NCBI GenBank assembly: GCA_003254905.1
Contig: QANU01086265.1
Location: 186,772 to 250,771, forward strand
Reading direction: 5' to 3'
Length of the DNA: 64,000 nucleotides
Source: Nissolia schottii
Taxonomy: Eukaryota > Streptophyta > Magnoliopsida > Fabales > Fabaceae
The position numbers and the translations under genes were made by a program. This document shows positions 50,633-63,931 of this stretch, in pieces. How positions within the stretch are numbered: position 1 is the first letter of the stretch; every line of letters begins with the position of its first letter. The notes beneath the pieces are model-generated. The model saw nothing but the letters and a program-made list of their open reading frames with translations, had not been told where the DNA came from and made no database searches.

Positions 50633-51548
50633 CGGTTGCGGATGAATCAACAGCGAAACTGGAAGGTTGAGCGTGGCATAAAGGAGAACGAATTGGAATC
50701 AGTCAACGGGAATTTGTGATCCCGGCGAGAAGAAGGATGATGAGGGGATCGGACCACCGCGGATCCGGTGGCGTTTCGGGTTCTGTATGGGTGGTTCTGG
50801 TTCGAGGGATTGGAGTGGGAGGAAGAAGTTCGTGATTTCTTGACAATGGAAAATTGGTACTTTCTCTCGTTTCAAGCGAGCTATTTTTTATTTTTTTTTA
50901 TGGGGAAACCGAGCTAATTTATTTCAACCAACAAAATTAAAAAATACAAAGTTTATTCGATTTTGGATTTTAGAAAGATTACCATATTTTACTTTGTAAT
51001 GTTAAATCAATGATTTCGAATTTATATTATTTTATTTGACGCATAAAAAATTATAAGATATTGTTATTATTACTACCAGCAGGGTTATGCAAGCACCAAG
51101 TGCAGCAATAAATTGCTCGTAGGAAAGTGGATGAAAATATAATTATAAAAAAAATAGTAGGTATTTTGTTGAATTTTTTATAACATGTATAAATTATTAC
51201 TTTCATTATTATTATTATTATTATTTATTGTTTTTATATTATTATTATTATTATTTTGTCCAATGAGAAAAAGGGGTTACATGTTCATGTGTCTCAAATC
51301 TCTTCTTCGATTCGCTTGACCACCTTTTTGCCACAAAGCACTTCGGGATAGACCTGCAAGATATTTTGACTCTCAAGTCAAAATGGATTGTAAAATATGA
51401 GATGTGGAGTTTAAAACATACATGAAACACCTTGCTTTCCCCATTTATAATTAGTGGTTTTTGACCCTGATTGGTTCAAGGAGGTTACTCATTCCGACTA
51501 TCGACGGATTCTTTGAGCTTGCCTCTCAATAACTTTGCCCACATCCTC
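50633..51548. other. SAC9 promoter side and AT-rich spacer
   Basis: The SAC9 leader lies at about 50633-50700 and upstream regulatory DNA beyond it. An ATT-rich microsatellite with interruptions lies at about 51204-51256. Nothing else recognised. Confidence 0.5.
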
Positions 51549-54500
51549 TGAAACACCCTAGTTAGCTAGTCCATGCTTAAGTCGCAAACCTGCCGACTAG
51601 GTTGTTGCCGACTAGGTTGTTATCTCTTTTAGTTAGGATAGTACTTAATCTCGCTTATGAGTTTAAAAATATAATTACCCAGAAATATGGACCAAATTTC
51701 AACTTTTATTTATACATATTATAGTGTAAAATATGAGCCTTGTTCCTGTTAGAACATATATTGTAAGCGGTAACATATCATACTTTAACTATATTAGGCA
51801 TATTCAACATTTATAGCAACCAGAGGTCCATGTCACATATTTACAAGCAGTTACACATGTAATATCATAGATGTTACGTACAATTACATAGTAGTACAAA
51901 ACATATAGCCTAAGGATTAAGAACTAAAGCAACATCTCTAGTGTAGCTCTGATTTCCCTATTCCTTTGTCCATGTCCTTGTATTGCTCTCACTGCTCTGA
52001 CGTCTTCTTCACCCTCGTCGTGCTCCCCTAGAACCATAAAGAGCGGGGGATGAGAATACATTGTTCTTAGTGGGAAACCTTAATCGTCGTAACTTGCTTT
52101 ATACTCAATTATGATTCCGCCGCTCAGGGGGTCTCTAGGTGTCACAGGTATACTGTAGTTCTACTAGTTATTAATATTCATACTAGACCTGAGCAGCTTC
52201 ATCTACATTACTAGGTGACTAGGGAACCTATGCTTTCATTACCTATGCCATCCGTTCCCTAGTCTAACTCCTAGATCACATATTGTTAATTTACATAATT
52301 CACATAGTTACACTACTGTCTTAAAAACCTCATTTTTGAAAACAATTTTGTCTATAAGTTTCAGCTAGCCTTCACTTATAACCGTGCTCATTTTAATTAT
52401 AAGTTTCAGCCGGCATCCACTTATACTCCTGTTTTATAAGGCTTGCCTTATAAGCAGTTCTGCCCTTGTCCCTTGTAGCTGTGGCCACACCGCTACAACC
52501 ACGCTTACAACCCGCATCGTAGCGACCAGGCAATGTTTAACCTGAATGGTCTTGACCATGAAATCTCGCCAACCACGACCGAGGTTACCACCCTATGATG
52601 GCGTTGGGGTCGGACCTACGACTCGACCGGGACTTAGACCTTCCCCAGAAGCCGAACCCTCGGCCCTGCTAGAGGGGGTTATCTCATCATCATCATCATG
52701 TGCACAGTTCAGTCTTTGATGCAACAGTTCATATATAATAAGCACAATTCATCATCTTAAAGCATTCATATACATGGCAATTACAACTCAATATCCCATG
52801 TCATCATCTTCATCATATATCACATCATATCCCTCAAACAATCATCATTGTATGACTCTAACATATAGCTTCCCATCATCATAACATGTAACATATATTA
52901 TCTCCCATAACTCATAGATATATCAAAACTGTTTCTTAATAATATTCTGTGGATCCATGGACGATTGCAAGTGGTTTAGAAAGCTTTCTGTTAAATTGTG
53001 AATTCTTGAATCTTTAGTAAGGCCGCTCAGCGCAAGCCCCAGGCCGCTCAGCGCACTCACAGGCCGCTCAGCGCCACCCTGATAAAATTCAAGTCTAAGT
53101 CTTGCAATTTTTCATGTTCTGCATGGTTTCTCATATAAAATCTCAAGCGAGTTTCTTCTAACATCTACCATCATTTTTAACACATAGAGAACACATCTTC
53201 ATGCTCAACATCTTCATGAACATAAACAAATATAAATCCACAACTAACAAAACAGGCGTCTGGTTTTTGTCAGAGATTAGCGACCATAAACCGGAGAGGT
53301 CCAAGACCTTACCTCGAGGTTTTTGGTAGCCCTAATATCATTCTTCATATCTAAAAACTCAGATTCTGATCCCAACTGCATGAAATTTCAGTTTTACCAT
53401 TTTTTCCAAAATTACAATTTCGCCCACGCAAACGCCCTATTTTCTTCAAAATTTTTGTTCTCCAAAAACCCTGATGGACTCAAGACTTGCCCTTAAGGTT
53501 TTTGATGGTTCTAAACCCATATTTCATGAAAACCAACCCAATTTTTTCAGCCCAAAACACAAATTCCCGTTTTGCCCTTATTTCCTAAAAATCCTGTTTT
53601 CTATCTATTTGCTGAGAAATTCATCGGGGATTCCAAAAAAACATGAAACTTGGCATCCCGACTCAATTTTTTGTGTAGAATCCAAAAATAACAGTAGTTT
53701 TTTAAGATAAAAATCTCAGCATACAGTTCCTTTAAAAAACGTGTCATAGCCCTAATTTCAACTTAAGTTTTCCTAACTTCTGACAGAATCACAGACAACA
53801 CCAACAATTCCAGATACCAACAACACATATATACAGTCATGGTCACATACAACATCCTAACATCATATATTTCTAACATATAATCACATAGACAGTGGAT
53901 AAGTCGGTTTACCTGCCTATTTGCGTCCGACTACGGTTTTACTGCTTCCTGTGGGCTTTTCCTTAGCTGTGATGTTTCCTAGCTCCTCTTAGGCTAAGTT
54001 CCTTCCAAGCTTTCTTTGGGGATTTAAGGGGTTGTTTGTGGGTCAAGGTTAGGGAATTCATGAAGGATCTTGACTAGGTTCGATGTAGGATGTTCTTGGG
54101 TTTTTGGTTTGACAGAATAACGGTTGATTGTGTGATTGGACAGAGTTTTGGCAAGATTTTCTCTTTTTTTCTCCAAATTTTCAGACCTATGGGGGTATTT
54201 ATAGGCCATGGGCTGAATTTCACTTTTCCAAAATGCCCTTGGTCCAATTTACCCATTTGCCCTCCACTTATGTCATCTATGACATAAGATATGGTGACTA
54301 ACCACCATGAGTCCTCTTTGACTAGGCGACTTGGCCTCTTTGTGGCCGTGCAAGGCCTTTGTGTCTTGGCCACTTGTGTGGTCGAGAATTAAAGGTCTCT
54401 GGCAGATCAATTTTGATCCGGTTTTATAGCTTTCAGTCCAGGTACTTCGCGTACGGCTGTTCTAAAAATATTCCGATAACATCCTTGTGATCCCCTAATT

Positions 54501-54767
54501 TTCCTAAGAAAGATTTTAGGTCCATTTGAGGTGTTCATGAATTCTCATTTGTAGCCGTACCTTTTACAGATACTTTGAACGCGCAGTTGTCCTCAGACGA
54601 CAAAAAAGGCTTGTTCTAGTGTCTGCAGAATTTTTCGAAACTGAGCAGAATTTCTTCTACAAGAATTTTAACATAAGAGTTTATATTTTTAATAGTTTAA
54701 CCTACAACGAGAATTGCTAAACAGTTATCGAGCGAGATTTTCGCTAAGGAGAAAGCGGGATGCTACA
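51549..54767 (-). mobile_element. Putative long LTR (solo) of a plant retrotransposon
   Basis: Read on the minus strand the block begins TGTAGCATCCCGC (54767), a start shared by many plant gypsy-type LTRs. It carries a TATA box (CCTATAAATACCCCC; plus 54191-54205) followed by leader-like DNA, and can end with ...GGGTGTTTCA at 51549, giving TG...CA ends. It has no coding domain, a long Pyr/Pur-skewed tract (53260-53700) with internal quasi-repeats, and a moderately GC-rich segment (52440-52690). I see no matching second LTR and no 5-bp target duplication at these ends, so limits and solo status are tentative. Confidence 0.45.
53021..53074. repeat. Three tandem GGCCGCTCAGCGC motifs
   Basis: The 13-mer GGCCGCTCAGCGC begins at 53021, 53042 and 53062, a 20-21 bp period, separated by short variable spacers (AAGCCCCA, ACTCACA). 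It stands out in an AT-rich surrounding and lies within the putative LTR. Confidence 0.9.
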
Positions 54768-55024
54768 TGATAAAGCACCATGGAAGATTATAGGATTTTG
54801 CCTTGTTATTTTTGTCCTTTTGTGCATGTGGGTGTCGTGCGATTCCTTCAAAGGGTTGGCTGAATTGCTTTTTCCATTTGGGACCAAATTCTGATCATGT
54901 TTGATCGTGTTTGGTCATTAGCTGTTCCGGTATTCCGCGTACAGTTATAGCTGTTTCGTTAGCTGATAATGATAAAGAAGCATATGTAAAAATTCCAACT
55001 AGCCCTTTTCATATTGGAATTTGA

Positions 55025-55480
55025 CCTTCCTATAGCGAGTATAATCAAATTCACATATCCAAATCTATTGGATAATATGCAAAATTATAAATATTTTGAG
55101 AATGTAGGTAGCTTTGCTAATCCCTATACTTGGAATAGTTGAAATGGTAAATGAATGTTCTTCCACATATATCTGACCAATAAAAACAATATTAAAGTTC
55201 TGACTCATATTGTCTATTAGACGAAGATGTTAGAATTAAAAGCAGATTGATTATCAATTGAATTCCTAAATGAAATCAAGTTTTTTTTGGAAAATCGAAC
55301 CACAAGTTGGTTTTTAAAACAAGATGTTCCAATCATATTGCTAAGAAATATCAATCCGACTTTAAGATTATGCAATGGAATAAAATTAATTATTCAGAAA
55401 TTAACAAATAACATTATAAGGGTAATAGTTGGTAGAGGGACGCATATTAGTCGGGAGGTTTACGTTACATTCCTCAAATG
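55025..55480 (+). pseudogene. Helitron (PIF1-like) helicase relic
   Basis: The plus strand reads, with several stops, as the C-terminal part of a Helitron Rep/helicase: FTYPNLLDNMQNYKYFENVG, SFANPYT, IEFLNEIKF, then an open stretch from 55287 with LKQDVPIILLRNINPTLRLC, NGIKLIIQKLTNNIIRVIVG. This follows the family order ...YPDLL...YF...RAIL..., ...EFLN...L..G.P.MLLRN.....LCNGTRL. In-frame stops in the first half show it is inactive. It ends about 200 bp upstream of the cysteine synthase start codon. Helitron ends were not found. Confidence 0.75.
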
Positions 55481-55685
55481 AATGAATATCAATAAGAGTG
55501 AAAGAGGCCCTTATTTTTTTTAACTTAAAAAGTAAATATGAGCAGATAAAAATATTTACCATTTTTTAGCCCCCATTGAGTTGGTTCCACGACAGAAGGA
55601 GGAAGCAGAAGAAAGAGATAGTAAGTAGCGTTACTTTGGATTGGACTAATCTCCTCTCCTCTCCACTCAACTCAGCCAACCAATA

Positions 55686-58600
55686 ATGGCTTCTGCTTCC
55701 TTAATCAACTCGTTGACTTTGTCCTCTCGCGCTCCCATCCACTACTGTTTGACCCGCACCTCCGCCGCCACGTCACTCGGGCTAGGTGGCAGCAACCGCT
55801 CTCAGAGACCGTTCGCAACAAAGGTCTCTCCTCCTGCGGCTTCCCCCGTTCTCTGCAAAGCCGTCTCCGTTACGCCCCAAACCGAGATTGAAGGTCTCAA
55901 CATTGCTGAAGATGTCACCCAGGTCAGTTCACACATACTGTTATTTATTATGCGATTGCGAAGCTCTGGATTTTATTTTGATTTGTTTGGTTAATTCGAG
56001 TTTAGAAGATTTTATGCCTTTAATTAATCCCAACACTCTCGGTTATAGACTCTATTGCAATTTGTGATGTTTTGGTTAATCCAAATGTGCTCGTCCATTG
56101 GAGATTTTGACTCTGCGTGAGAAATCAGCATTCGATAGAATCTTGATTTGTTTTGGTTCTTTTTTTGCTGCCGACATGGCACAGCTCATTGGAAAGACGC
56201 CGATGGTATACCTCAACAATATAGTGAAGGGCTCTGTGGCCAATATTGCTGCCAAGCTTGAGATTATGGAGCCGTGTTGTAGTGTCAAGGACAGGTGAGC
56301 ACTCCAATCATTTGCTTGCACAAATTATTGAACTCGTGTCTTGCATTCTTATTTTTATTTTTTTCTATTTTCGTGGGTTGCAATCTTAGTGAAGGATGTG
56401 AATATATGACAGAAGCGGTTGCTCTGATTTTGCTGTTTATCTCTTTGTTGGGCTTCACTTTATCAAACTTTATTTATTACTTAGATCAAAGTTGCTTCAC
56501 AATTAGTATTATCTATTGAGATGAAGGTAACTCTACCATTTTCCATGACACAAGTAAAAAACTGACTTATGCAATTACGATTAGGTGATATTTTCTGTTA
56601 ACTGTTGGCTATATATGAAACCCCACAAAATAATATGAGATTGATGATGATATTTCTGAGACTGACTGCATCCTGTGTAGGACCACATACGTTTTGCATG
56701 TTGGAGGTTGAATCCATAACATTTTGTTTAAAACTTCTGAATTTGATTATTGCAGGATTGGTTATAGCATGATACTTGATGCTGAGCAGAGAGGAGCTAT
56801 AACACCTGGGAAGGTAACATATGATAGAAAGGACATTTTGTTCATTTATGGAGGTCATAGTTTGTATATATTATTTGGCTTTCTCTTTATATCTGGCCAC
56901 TTGTCCTCTATGGCTAACACGAACCTCTTAAACAACTTATACTTCCCATGGTTGGGTTTTGTCAAGAGGTTATAATTGCTCGAGCTGGAGCATTTTATGT
57001 TTTTAAGTGTGCTTGTATCTGAGTAATTTCCAAATGTTGTGTGAGTTTATACCCTAATCCAATCATAAGTGCTGTGTATTTGCACTGGCATTATGTTGCG
57101 TGATCTTATGACATGTAATGTATGACATATTTACTGGTTTTGATAGTTCTAAATAACACTGCAGCTTATTCTAGGAGGTTTCTATTCTTGCAGATTAACT
57201 GTAAAAGTCGTTGCTTCATTTTATTTTTTTTTGGTTATTCTGTGTTAACTTATTTCCCATGTGTTTTCAGAGTGTTTTGGTGGAACCCACTAGTGGGAAC
57301 ACAGGAATTGGTCTTGCCTTTATAGCAGCTTCAAAAGGATATAAACTCATTTTGACAATGCCTGCCTCAATGAGTTTAGAAAGACGAGTTCTTTTAAAGG
57401 CTTTTGGGGCTGAGCTTGTTTTGACTGAAGCAGCAAAGGGCATGAATGGAGCAGTTCAGAAGGCTGAAGAAATTGTGAAAAGTACACCCAATTCATACAT
57501 GCTTCAACAATTTGACAATCCTTCTAATCCCAAGGTAAATGGTAAAAATTCAATTTATGTTAAAGTGTATTAATCATATGTTCTTGGGAAACTTATGCTG
57601 GGTGTGTCATTTGCTGCAGTATTTATGGTTTAGCCCTGGTGCTATACTCAGCATTGATAATTTATTATTTGTTTGCTTTTTTTTAGTTGAACGGCAGTTC
57701 CAATTTCTAGTCAGTAGAAATACAAAAGCTAGTCGAATCAAAGGTTATCTCTAAAAGATCATGCATTTCACTCCAGCCAAAGGCAGCCAATAACAACATA
57801 ATCTCTTTGCTCTCCTTTTTCTGACCATAGCCCCTGAACTTGATTAGAAGAAAATGCCCATAGTTATGAGGGTGTAACCAAGATTCCCCATACGAACCAA
57901 AAAGCTTACACTTCAAACTCCAAAGTCCTTATCTAACAGCTTGACTACCAATCCAGAATAAAGCCTTGGTTGGTTTATGCAGCAGCAACACATCATTAGT
58001 GTTAATCCTATCAAGAACTGTTCTCCAAATAAATGACTTTAATGTTAGAACTCTAGCTGCTGACAATGAAGATTTCATCAAAGCCATCCTTGGGTTACTC
58101 TCTCCTAGGGAATGATGACCTTGAAAATTTAGTTCCATTGTCATTAGCTTCTAAATTGATATATATAAAAGGAAAAGGGTTTGAGAAAATGTTCGCATTT
58201 TAATTGTAATTTATAAGCCGATATTTGTTTACCCCCGTTGTGTTTAGTTTGTATAGAAGATGATGCAATACATGTCATAAATTGAGTTCTTCCTCTAGAT
58301 GGAGTGCTGCAGTATGGTCTAAGGTATGAAGTTGGATTTAACTTTGCAGATACATTATGAGACAACTGGCCCAGAGATATGGGAAGATACAAGAGGCAAG
58401 GTAGATATTTTTGTTGCAGGAATTGGAACTGGTGGAACCATTTCTGGAGTTGGTCAATTCCTAAAAGAACAAAATCCAAAAATAAAGGTAAATTTTTCGA
58501 CTGCCATTGTCAAACTTTTTGTCTTGCTGTCTTTCAATTTCAATCAATATGACGCAGAAGCTATTGTCCTTAAAATTGAAAATACTTAGCGTTCTCTGTA

Positions 58601-61072
58601 CTCAATGTACTAGTCATATCCTATTACATGGAGTAATAATTTATTTGAGGAAAGCTTTCTAATATGTTGGATTCCATTAAACATTTTCTTCTTTCTATAT
58701 CAGGTTATTGGTGTGGAGCCTACGGAAAGCAATATACTTACAGGTGGAAAGCCCGGTAAGAAAGAACAACTTCTACGTATTCACTCTCAGATATAATAGA
58801 GATTGGAAAACTCTTTTTCTTTGATAGTTTTTTCTTTGTTCTTAGAGGATATCTTGACCTCCCATCTTTTGTAATTCTCTTTTCTTTTATCCAAAAAAGA
58901 AAAATTCCTAATCCAATATATTATTCTTTTTAAGCATTTGTATCTTGTTTCTTTTTTCCTGCTAAACCACAGGACCTCACAAGATTCAGGGTATTGGAGC
59001 TGGTTTTGTTCCCAGGAATTTGAATGAAGATATACTTGATGAAGTTATAGCGGTCTGTTCTTATGCTTTCCCTTTTGATATTATTCGAGGTGTCTTGTTG
59101 TTTACTACTTTACTGAACTTGGTAACTTAATTTTTTGTAAGGACACTTACTTGAGATTATCTGGTTTTGAACTCTGAATCATTCTAATTGATTCTTTAGT
59201 ATGGAATTCTTTTGGCCTACACCCATGTCTAATTTCCGTGACAAATCCTTGTTCACTTATTTGTTTGCAAACAAATTGGATGGATGATATTCTTCCTCTC
59301 ATTATTTTCACTTGTATAATATGATAGCATTTTGAACTGTTGGCTTTGATTGGAAAATGCCATTGCTGTACCTCACTGATAGCATTTAATGCTTTGAATT
59401 GCCATTTGTTTTGTGGAAAGTTTTCTTGATATTCACATTTGGCTATTTTTTTAGTGTTTCACTAAAAGTTTCAAGGAATATGGTGCTCTGCCTTGCATAT
59501 AAATAGTTTTTGGCACATAAAATAGAATGTCTTTCATGAACAAGAATGAGTTGTGCAAAGTTTGTATTGACTTTCGGTTTTTATATTTTGTTTACTGTTA
59601 ACCTCTATTAGGGTTTGCCATGTCTAACAGCATGGAAACCATATTGGCCAATCATAATCCTTTCTTCAGACACTGGCACATTCTTTCTGATTTCTGGTGG
59701 TTGCTACTATTTTCCCAATTCATGACTGTATTACACATTTAAAGCTGCTTTCAGTTATACTAGTTTATACATCCATGTCGCATAGGAATCATCTGGCCAG
59801 GATAAATCGTGAATGTCAATATTTTCTTGGTCTGTACTAATACTATAACTTAATATCCTCATTTGAATTTGGCAGATATCGAGTGATGAAGCTGTTGAAA
59901 CTGCAAAGCAATTAGCACTCCAAGAAGGCTTGCTGGTTTGTGCTATGTGTTCATCTTTTCAACTGTTTCTGTCATTTGAGTTTCTGAATTATTTTTAAGT
60001 GTGCATATAATATCCCATGCACTTACACAGTTACATGATCACACTTGCCATTGCCGAAGTAGTTTGAAAAGTTCATGCAAAGATAACAAAAGTTAGCACA
60101 TTTACCTTGTTAAACATTAGTTATTTTATGTGCATGAAGGATCCTATTATGAGGGCATAAAACTTTTGTACCTTACTTAGCATGTTTGTTAGTGTTAGTT
60201 CCCGTCAAATCTTAGAACACCCTAATTTTCTGACCCCTAATGAAAAGTTCTATCTGTTGGCCTTATATTTTGACTCTTACATGCTCACTTCAATTGGGAA
60301 ACAGGTGGGAATTTCTTCGGGAGCTGCTGCTGCAGCTGCATTGGAGGTTGGAAAGAGGCCCGAGAATGCAGGGAAGCTTATTGCGGTATGCACATTTATA
60401 CATGAATAAGGAAACGAAAGAAAGAAAGAAAAGAAGAAGGAAACAATACATGAATAATCATACAAGGAATTTAATTCACATGGAATGGGATGTATCTTTG
60501 CTGAATTTACAAAAACACCACACAACTGGAATATAAAATGCGTTATTACTTTCTCTGCCAATCTGACTTTATTTTGTTTTCTTGACAACCTGACCTTCAT
60601 ATCAAAGCTAGATTTTGGTACTGAAGGACAACTGTGCTGATTATGTATTCTTTATCGGTGTGCAATATTATTTTAAGTATCCAGTTGCTTGTATGGTAGC
60701 ATACTGCTCGTTTTCATCCATTTAGATTATATATGGTTCTCTTTTTCATTTGTTGCTCATTGTTTTTAACTGAAACTCTTCTTTAGAATCTGAAAGTGAT
60801 ATTTTATACGTTTTGGGGACAGAGAAAGAAATGTGATTTTTTAAGTTTCTAGAATGTTGTGTTGTTCAAGTCATGTTTTTTTGTTTTTTTTTTTCCGCTC
60901 AAAGCTTGATAAAATTTCAGATTTACATAATTGAGTCACTTCTTATTTACATTTTACACTCAATATTTAATTATTGCAGGTTGTATTCCCAAGCTTTGGT
61001 GAAAGATATTTATCTACTGTTCTTTTCCAGTCAATTCGAGAAGAAGTTGAGAAAATGCAACCTGAGCCATGA
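55686..61072 (+). CDS. Cysteine synthase / O-acetylserine (thiol)-lyase, plastid type
   Basis: PLP enzyme joining sulfide and O-acetylserine to make cysteine, the last step of sulfate assimilation; forms a complex with serine acetyltransferase. Ten exons: 55686-55922, 56185-56294, 56756-56813, 57271-57534, 58350-58487, 58704-58755, 58973-59052, 59876-59935, 60305-60385, 60980-61072; all phases agree, 390 aa. The first about 60 residues ([17 protein letters not shown]...) are Ser/Thr/Arg-rich, like a chloroplast transit peptide; a mitochondrial form cannot be excluded. Core: [14 protein letters not shown]-lysine SVKDR (Lys about 114), substrate loop [11 protein letters not shown], phosphate loop [10 protein letters not shown], and [16 protein letters not shown], which contacts serine acetyltransferase. 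It ends [12 protein letters not shown]...QPEP. One odd point: EPCCSVKDR, where most homologues have EPCSSVKDR. Confidence 0.95.
57710..58145 (-). pseudogene. LINE zf-RVT-like relic in a cysteine synthase intron
   Basis: In the intron 57535-58349 the minus strand reads, over two frames with stops, like the C-terminal region of a plant LINE reverse transcriptase: [27 protein letters not shown], then a hydrophobic stretch with [18 protein letters not shown]. This parallels zf-RVT plus the following loop (VLVFSWRLLLDRLPTRDNL type). A plus-strand trace near 58250-58320 may be a second piece. Heavily degraded. Confidence 0.5.
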
Positions 61073-63052
61073 AATAAACACCTTTGCTTGTTATACACAT
61101 TCTCCACATCATCATCATCATCCACCGTGCTGTAAAACAGGACAATTCATGTCCATATTATGTCTGTTTTTCTCATTTTTGACTCTCAAGAAATTAGATT
61201 ACGCTGTACAGGTCATTGATTTGACTCACCACACAGATTAATGGCCCTTGAACAGTTTTTTCTGGGGTAAAACTTCTGGATGTATTTCGAGCATTATTTT
61301 TTTTTATGTATGACTGCATATAGATTTCTGGGTTGGCCCCTTGTTTAAAATAATTGATGTTGACTCCTAAACTTTTTATTATTTTTACTCATTAACAATA
61401 TTGACTCAATTGTTGGTTAATATTCCGAGGAAAATAGTCCTTGTATGTTACAAGAGTTGAAAGTAACATGTAATGTTGATCATACTTGGGGACTAATGAG
61501 CTCTGCATATACAGAGTGCATTTAGAGTTTCTATTTGCTGACAGGATCAGTTGCAAACCATTCTGCTAAAAGGGGATGATGATTTGTATATGATCTCATT
61601 ATTATTTTGATTGAGATTTGTGGGCTGAATCTCATGCAGTTATAGTATTAACCATAAATGAGTTGCTATTTGGACTTATTTTTCTTAAGGGATATGGTGT
61701 TGACTCATATATCGTTTATTGTTATAAGATATCAGCAAGTTGTGATTGAAAGCAGTTTCCTGAATCTTTTGGGCCAATCTTGGAGCCCTACATGTACTCC
61801 GCCGAATTTGGATTGGGTTAAGGAGTTTTAGGACTAAAATATGCAAATTGGATATTGGATTACAAATTTATTAGCGATTAAATTAGGAATAAATTACTAA
61901 TTTGCTAATTAGTATGTATGTATATATACACATATGCGTGCTTTATTAAATAATAATTAGTTTAAAAACAATATACATTTTTCTGTCTGAAATGTATATC
62001 ATAGTATTGATTAAATAAATGGTACTATCTGGCTTTGCAAGGTTCCAATCCAAGACAAGGCGTGAGACTCCTACACTACATGTAAACAATTGCAGTTGCC
62101 CTGGTCGTAAATTATGTTATCATCACACGTGAATTCCTCTAGATCCATTCACATTGTTTTCGTTAATGATCTCTGAACTTGAAAACTAAAATATTGTTAA
62201 GCAACACAACAAATCTTGAGATTGTTTTGGATGCACTCTCATCATGTATATCTACCCATGATTGAATAATATTATAATATTTTTATATATTAAAAATGCA
62301 TCAAAATTGAACATATAATTCGGCTGTGCTTGAAATTGGTGTAACCGTTGAAATGCGTTTCGTATTTATTATAGTAAAATATATTCACTCTCTCTATTTT
62401 TTTTAGTTGTCTACTTTGAGTTATACACGAGTATTGAGAAAATGATTGAAAAACATAAAAATAAAAAAAAATTGATAATACTTTACACAATTGTCTTTAT
62501 TTAATATGGAAATAATGAAGGTAATTAGAGTTTAATAGTGTATAAATATAAAAAAAAATGTATATTTAATAGGGGATACAATAAGAAAAAAGAATAATTA
62601 AGGTGATATAATTTTAGAAAATAAATAAATATTTATGAAAATATTAAAATAGAAAAATTGATAAGTAAATAAAAACGGAGAGAGTAAGATGCATGACAAA
62701 TAGAGTATGCTTGATCTAGTTTTTAAAAAGTCTCGAGCCAGTAGAAAACTACTTTAATAGTTTTTGGCGAAATTAATAAAGTTAAGGACCAAAATAACTG
62801 ATGTTTGCATATTTGTTTTTCACCCCACTTCCACTTTCCTGCTTTGATCAATTCGTATATATAAGAATTGAATGGATGTAAAACGTGGAAAGGAAAGTGC
62901 ACTTGCATTTTTCTAAATTATGTAAGTCACATGCCTAAAGCTCTCAAAAGCTAAACCTTTTATTTATAATCATGCACAATGTAAACAGAAAGAGAATAAT
63001 CGGAGGTCCCCATTACTGGTAGAAGCTAGAGCTACACTTAGGTATACCGAGC

Positions 63053-63091
<39 letters not shown>

Positions 63092-63931
63092 GCTCATGAA
63101 AATGAAAAAGAGAACCAAAAAAAAAAAATGCACGCGGAACAACACGCGGAATTTATTTATTTTTTAATTTCATTCTTTCTTTTAAATTCAGTATACTTTC
63201 TTCCTGTTTTTAGACCTATTGGTCTTCCTATGCTAACGAATCCGTCTTGCTTACAGTGAAGTGGACTGCAATATTTTTAAACATGTCTAAAAAATATGGA
63301 CATTTTTTCCCTTAAATCACTTCACTCTTTTTACTATTTTTTTAAATTATATTTTATTTTTCCTTCCTTCTCTTACCATAGATTTTTAGGGTGTTTACAC
63401 CTCATTTATACTTATCTTTTATTTATACTTATCATTTTTTAAGTATTATGACAATTTACATCTCATTTTTTATTAGCTAAGATTTTAACGAAACCTATAA
63501 ATTGAGATTTTATTCAATAAAAGAGTATCTGAGTCTGCACGGCATGTAGTATACCTAACATTTGTAGACGAGATATGAACACTAACCCACTATACTACCT
63601 TGTGATTGTGTGGATTCCAACCATGAAACGCATAAACAGGGGAAGGATGTTGGGACAGTTTGGAAAAAAGCGACAAGGGAGTATATATATAGCTTGTAGC
63701 TTTTGCCACAAGCCCCACAAACAACAATGGTTTTGGGGTTTCCAAACAAGAAACCAAACATATTAACTTTAAAGTGACTTTATTCCAAAAAGAAGAGACA
63801 CGCAAATACAGAGAATAATCAATGATAAAACCTTTAGTTGATTCATGTAATTTGACAAAACTCAAGTGATGTGGATGAAAAATAAAAACTAAGTGGAGAG
63901 AGCTTTCACGGTGATGGCTACCAGGGAGTTA
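61073..63931. other. Intergenic, 3'UTR of cysteine synthase then AT-rich spacer
   Basis: The cysteine synthase 3'UTR probably extends to about 61250-61320. Beyond it the DNA is AT-rich with short repeats and no convincing reading frame; 62380-62700 is a low-complexity A-rich tract. Confidence 0.5.
63055..63086. repeat. (CA)n microsatellite
   Basis: Perfect CA dinucleotide run of about 16 units followed by TATATA. Confidence 0.95.

Noticed and set aside
61990-62075. AAGGTTCCAATCCAAGAC, similar to a tRNA B-box (possible SINE)
   Set aside because: No A-box at the right distance and no poly-A or short direct repeats; could be chance.
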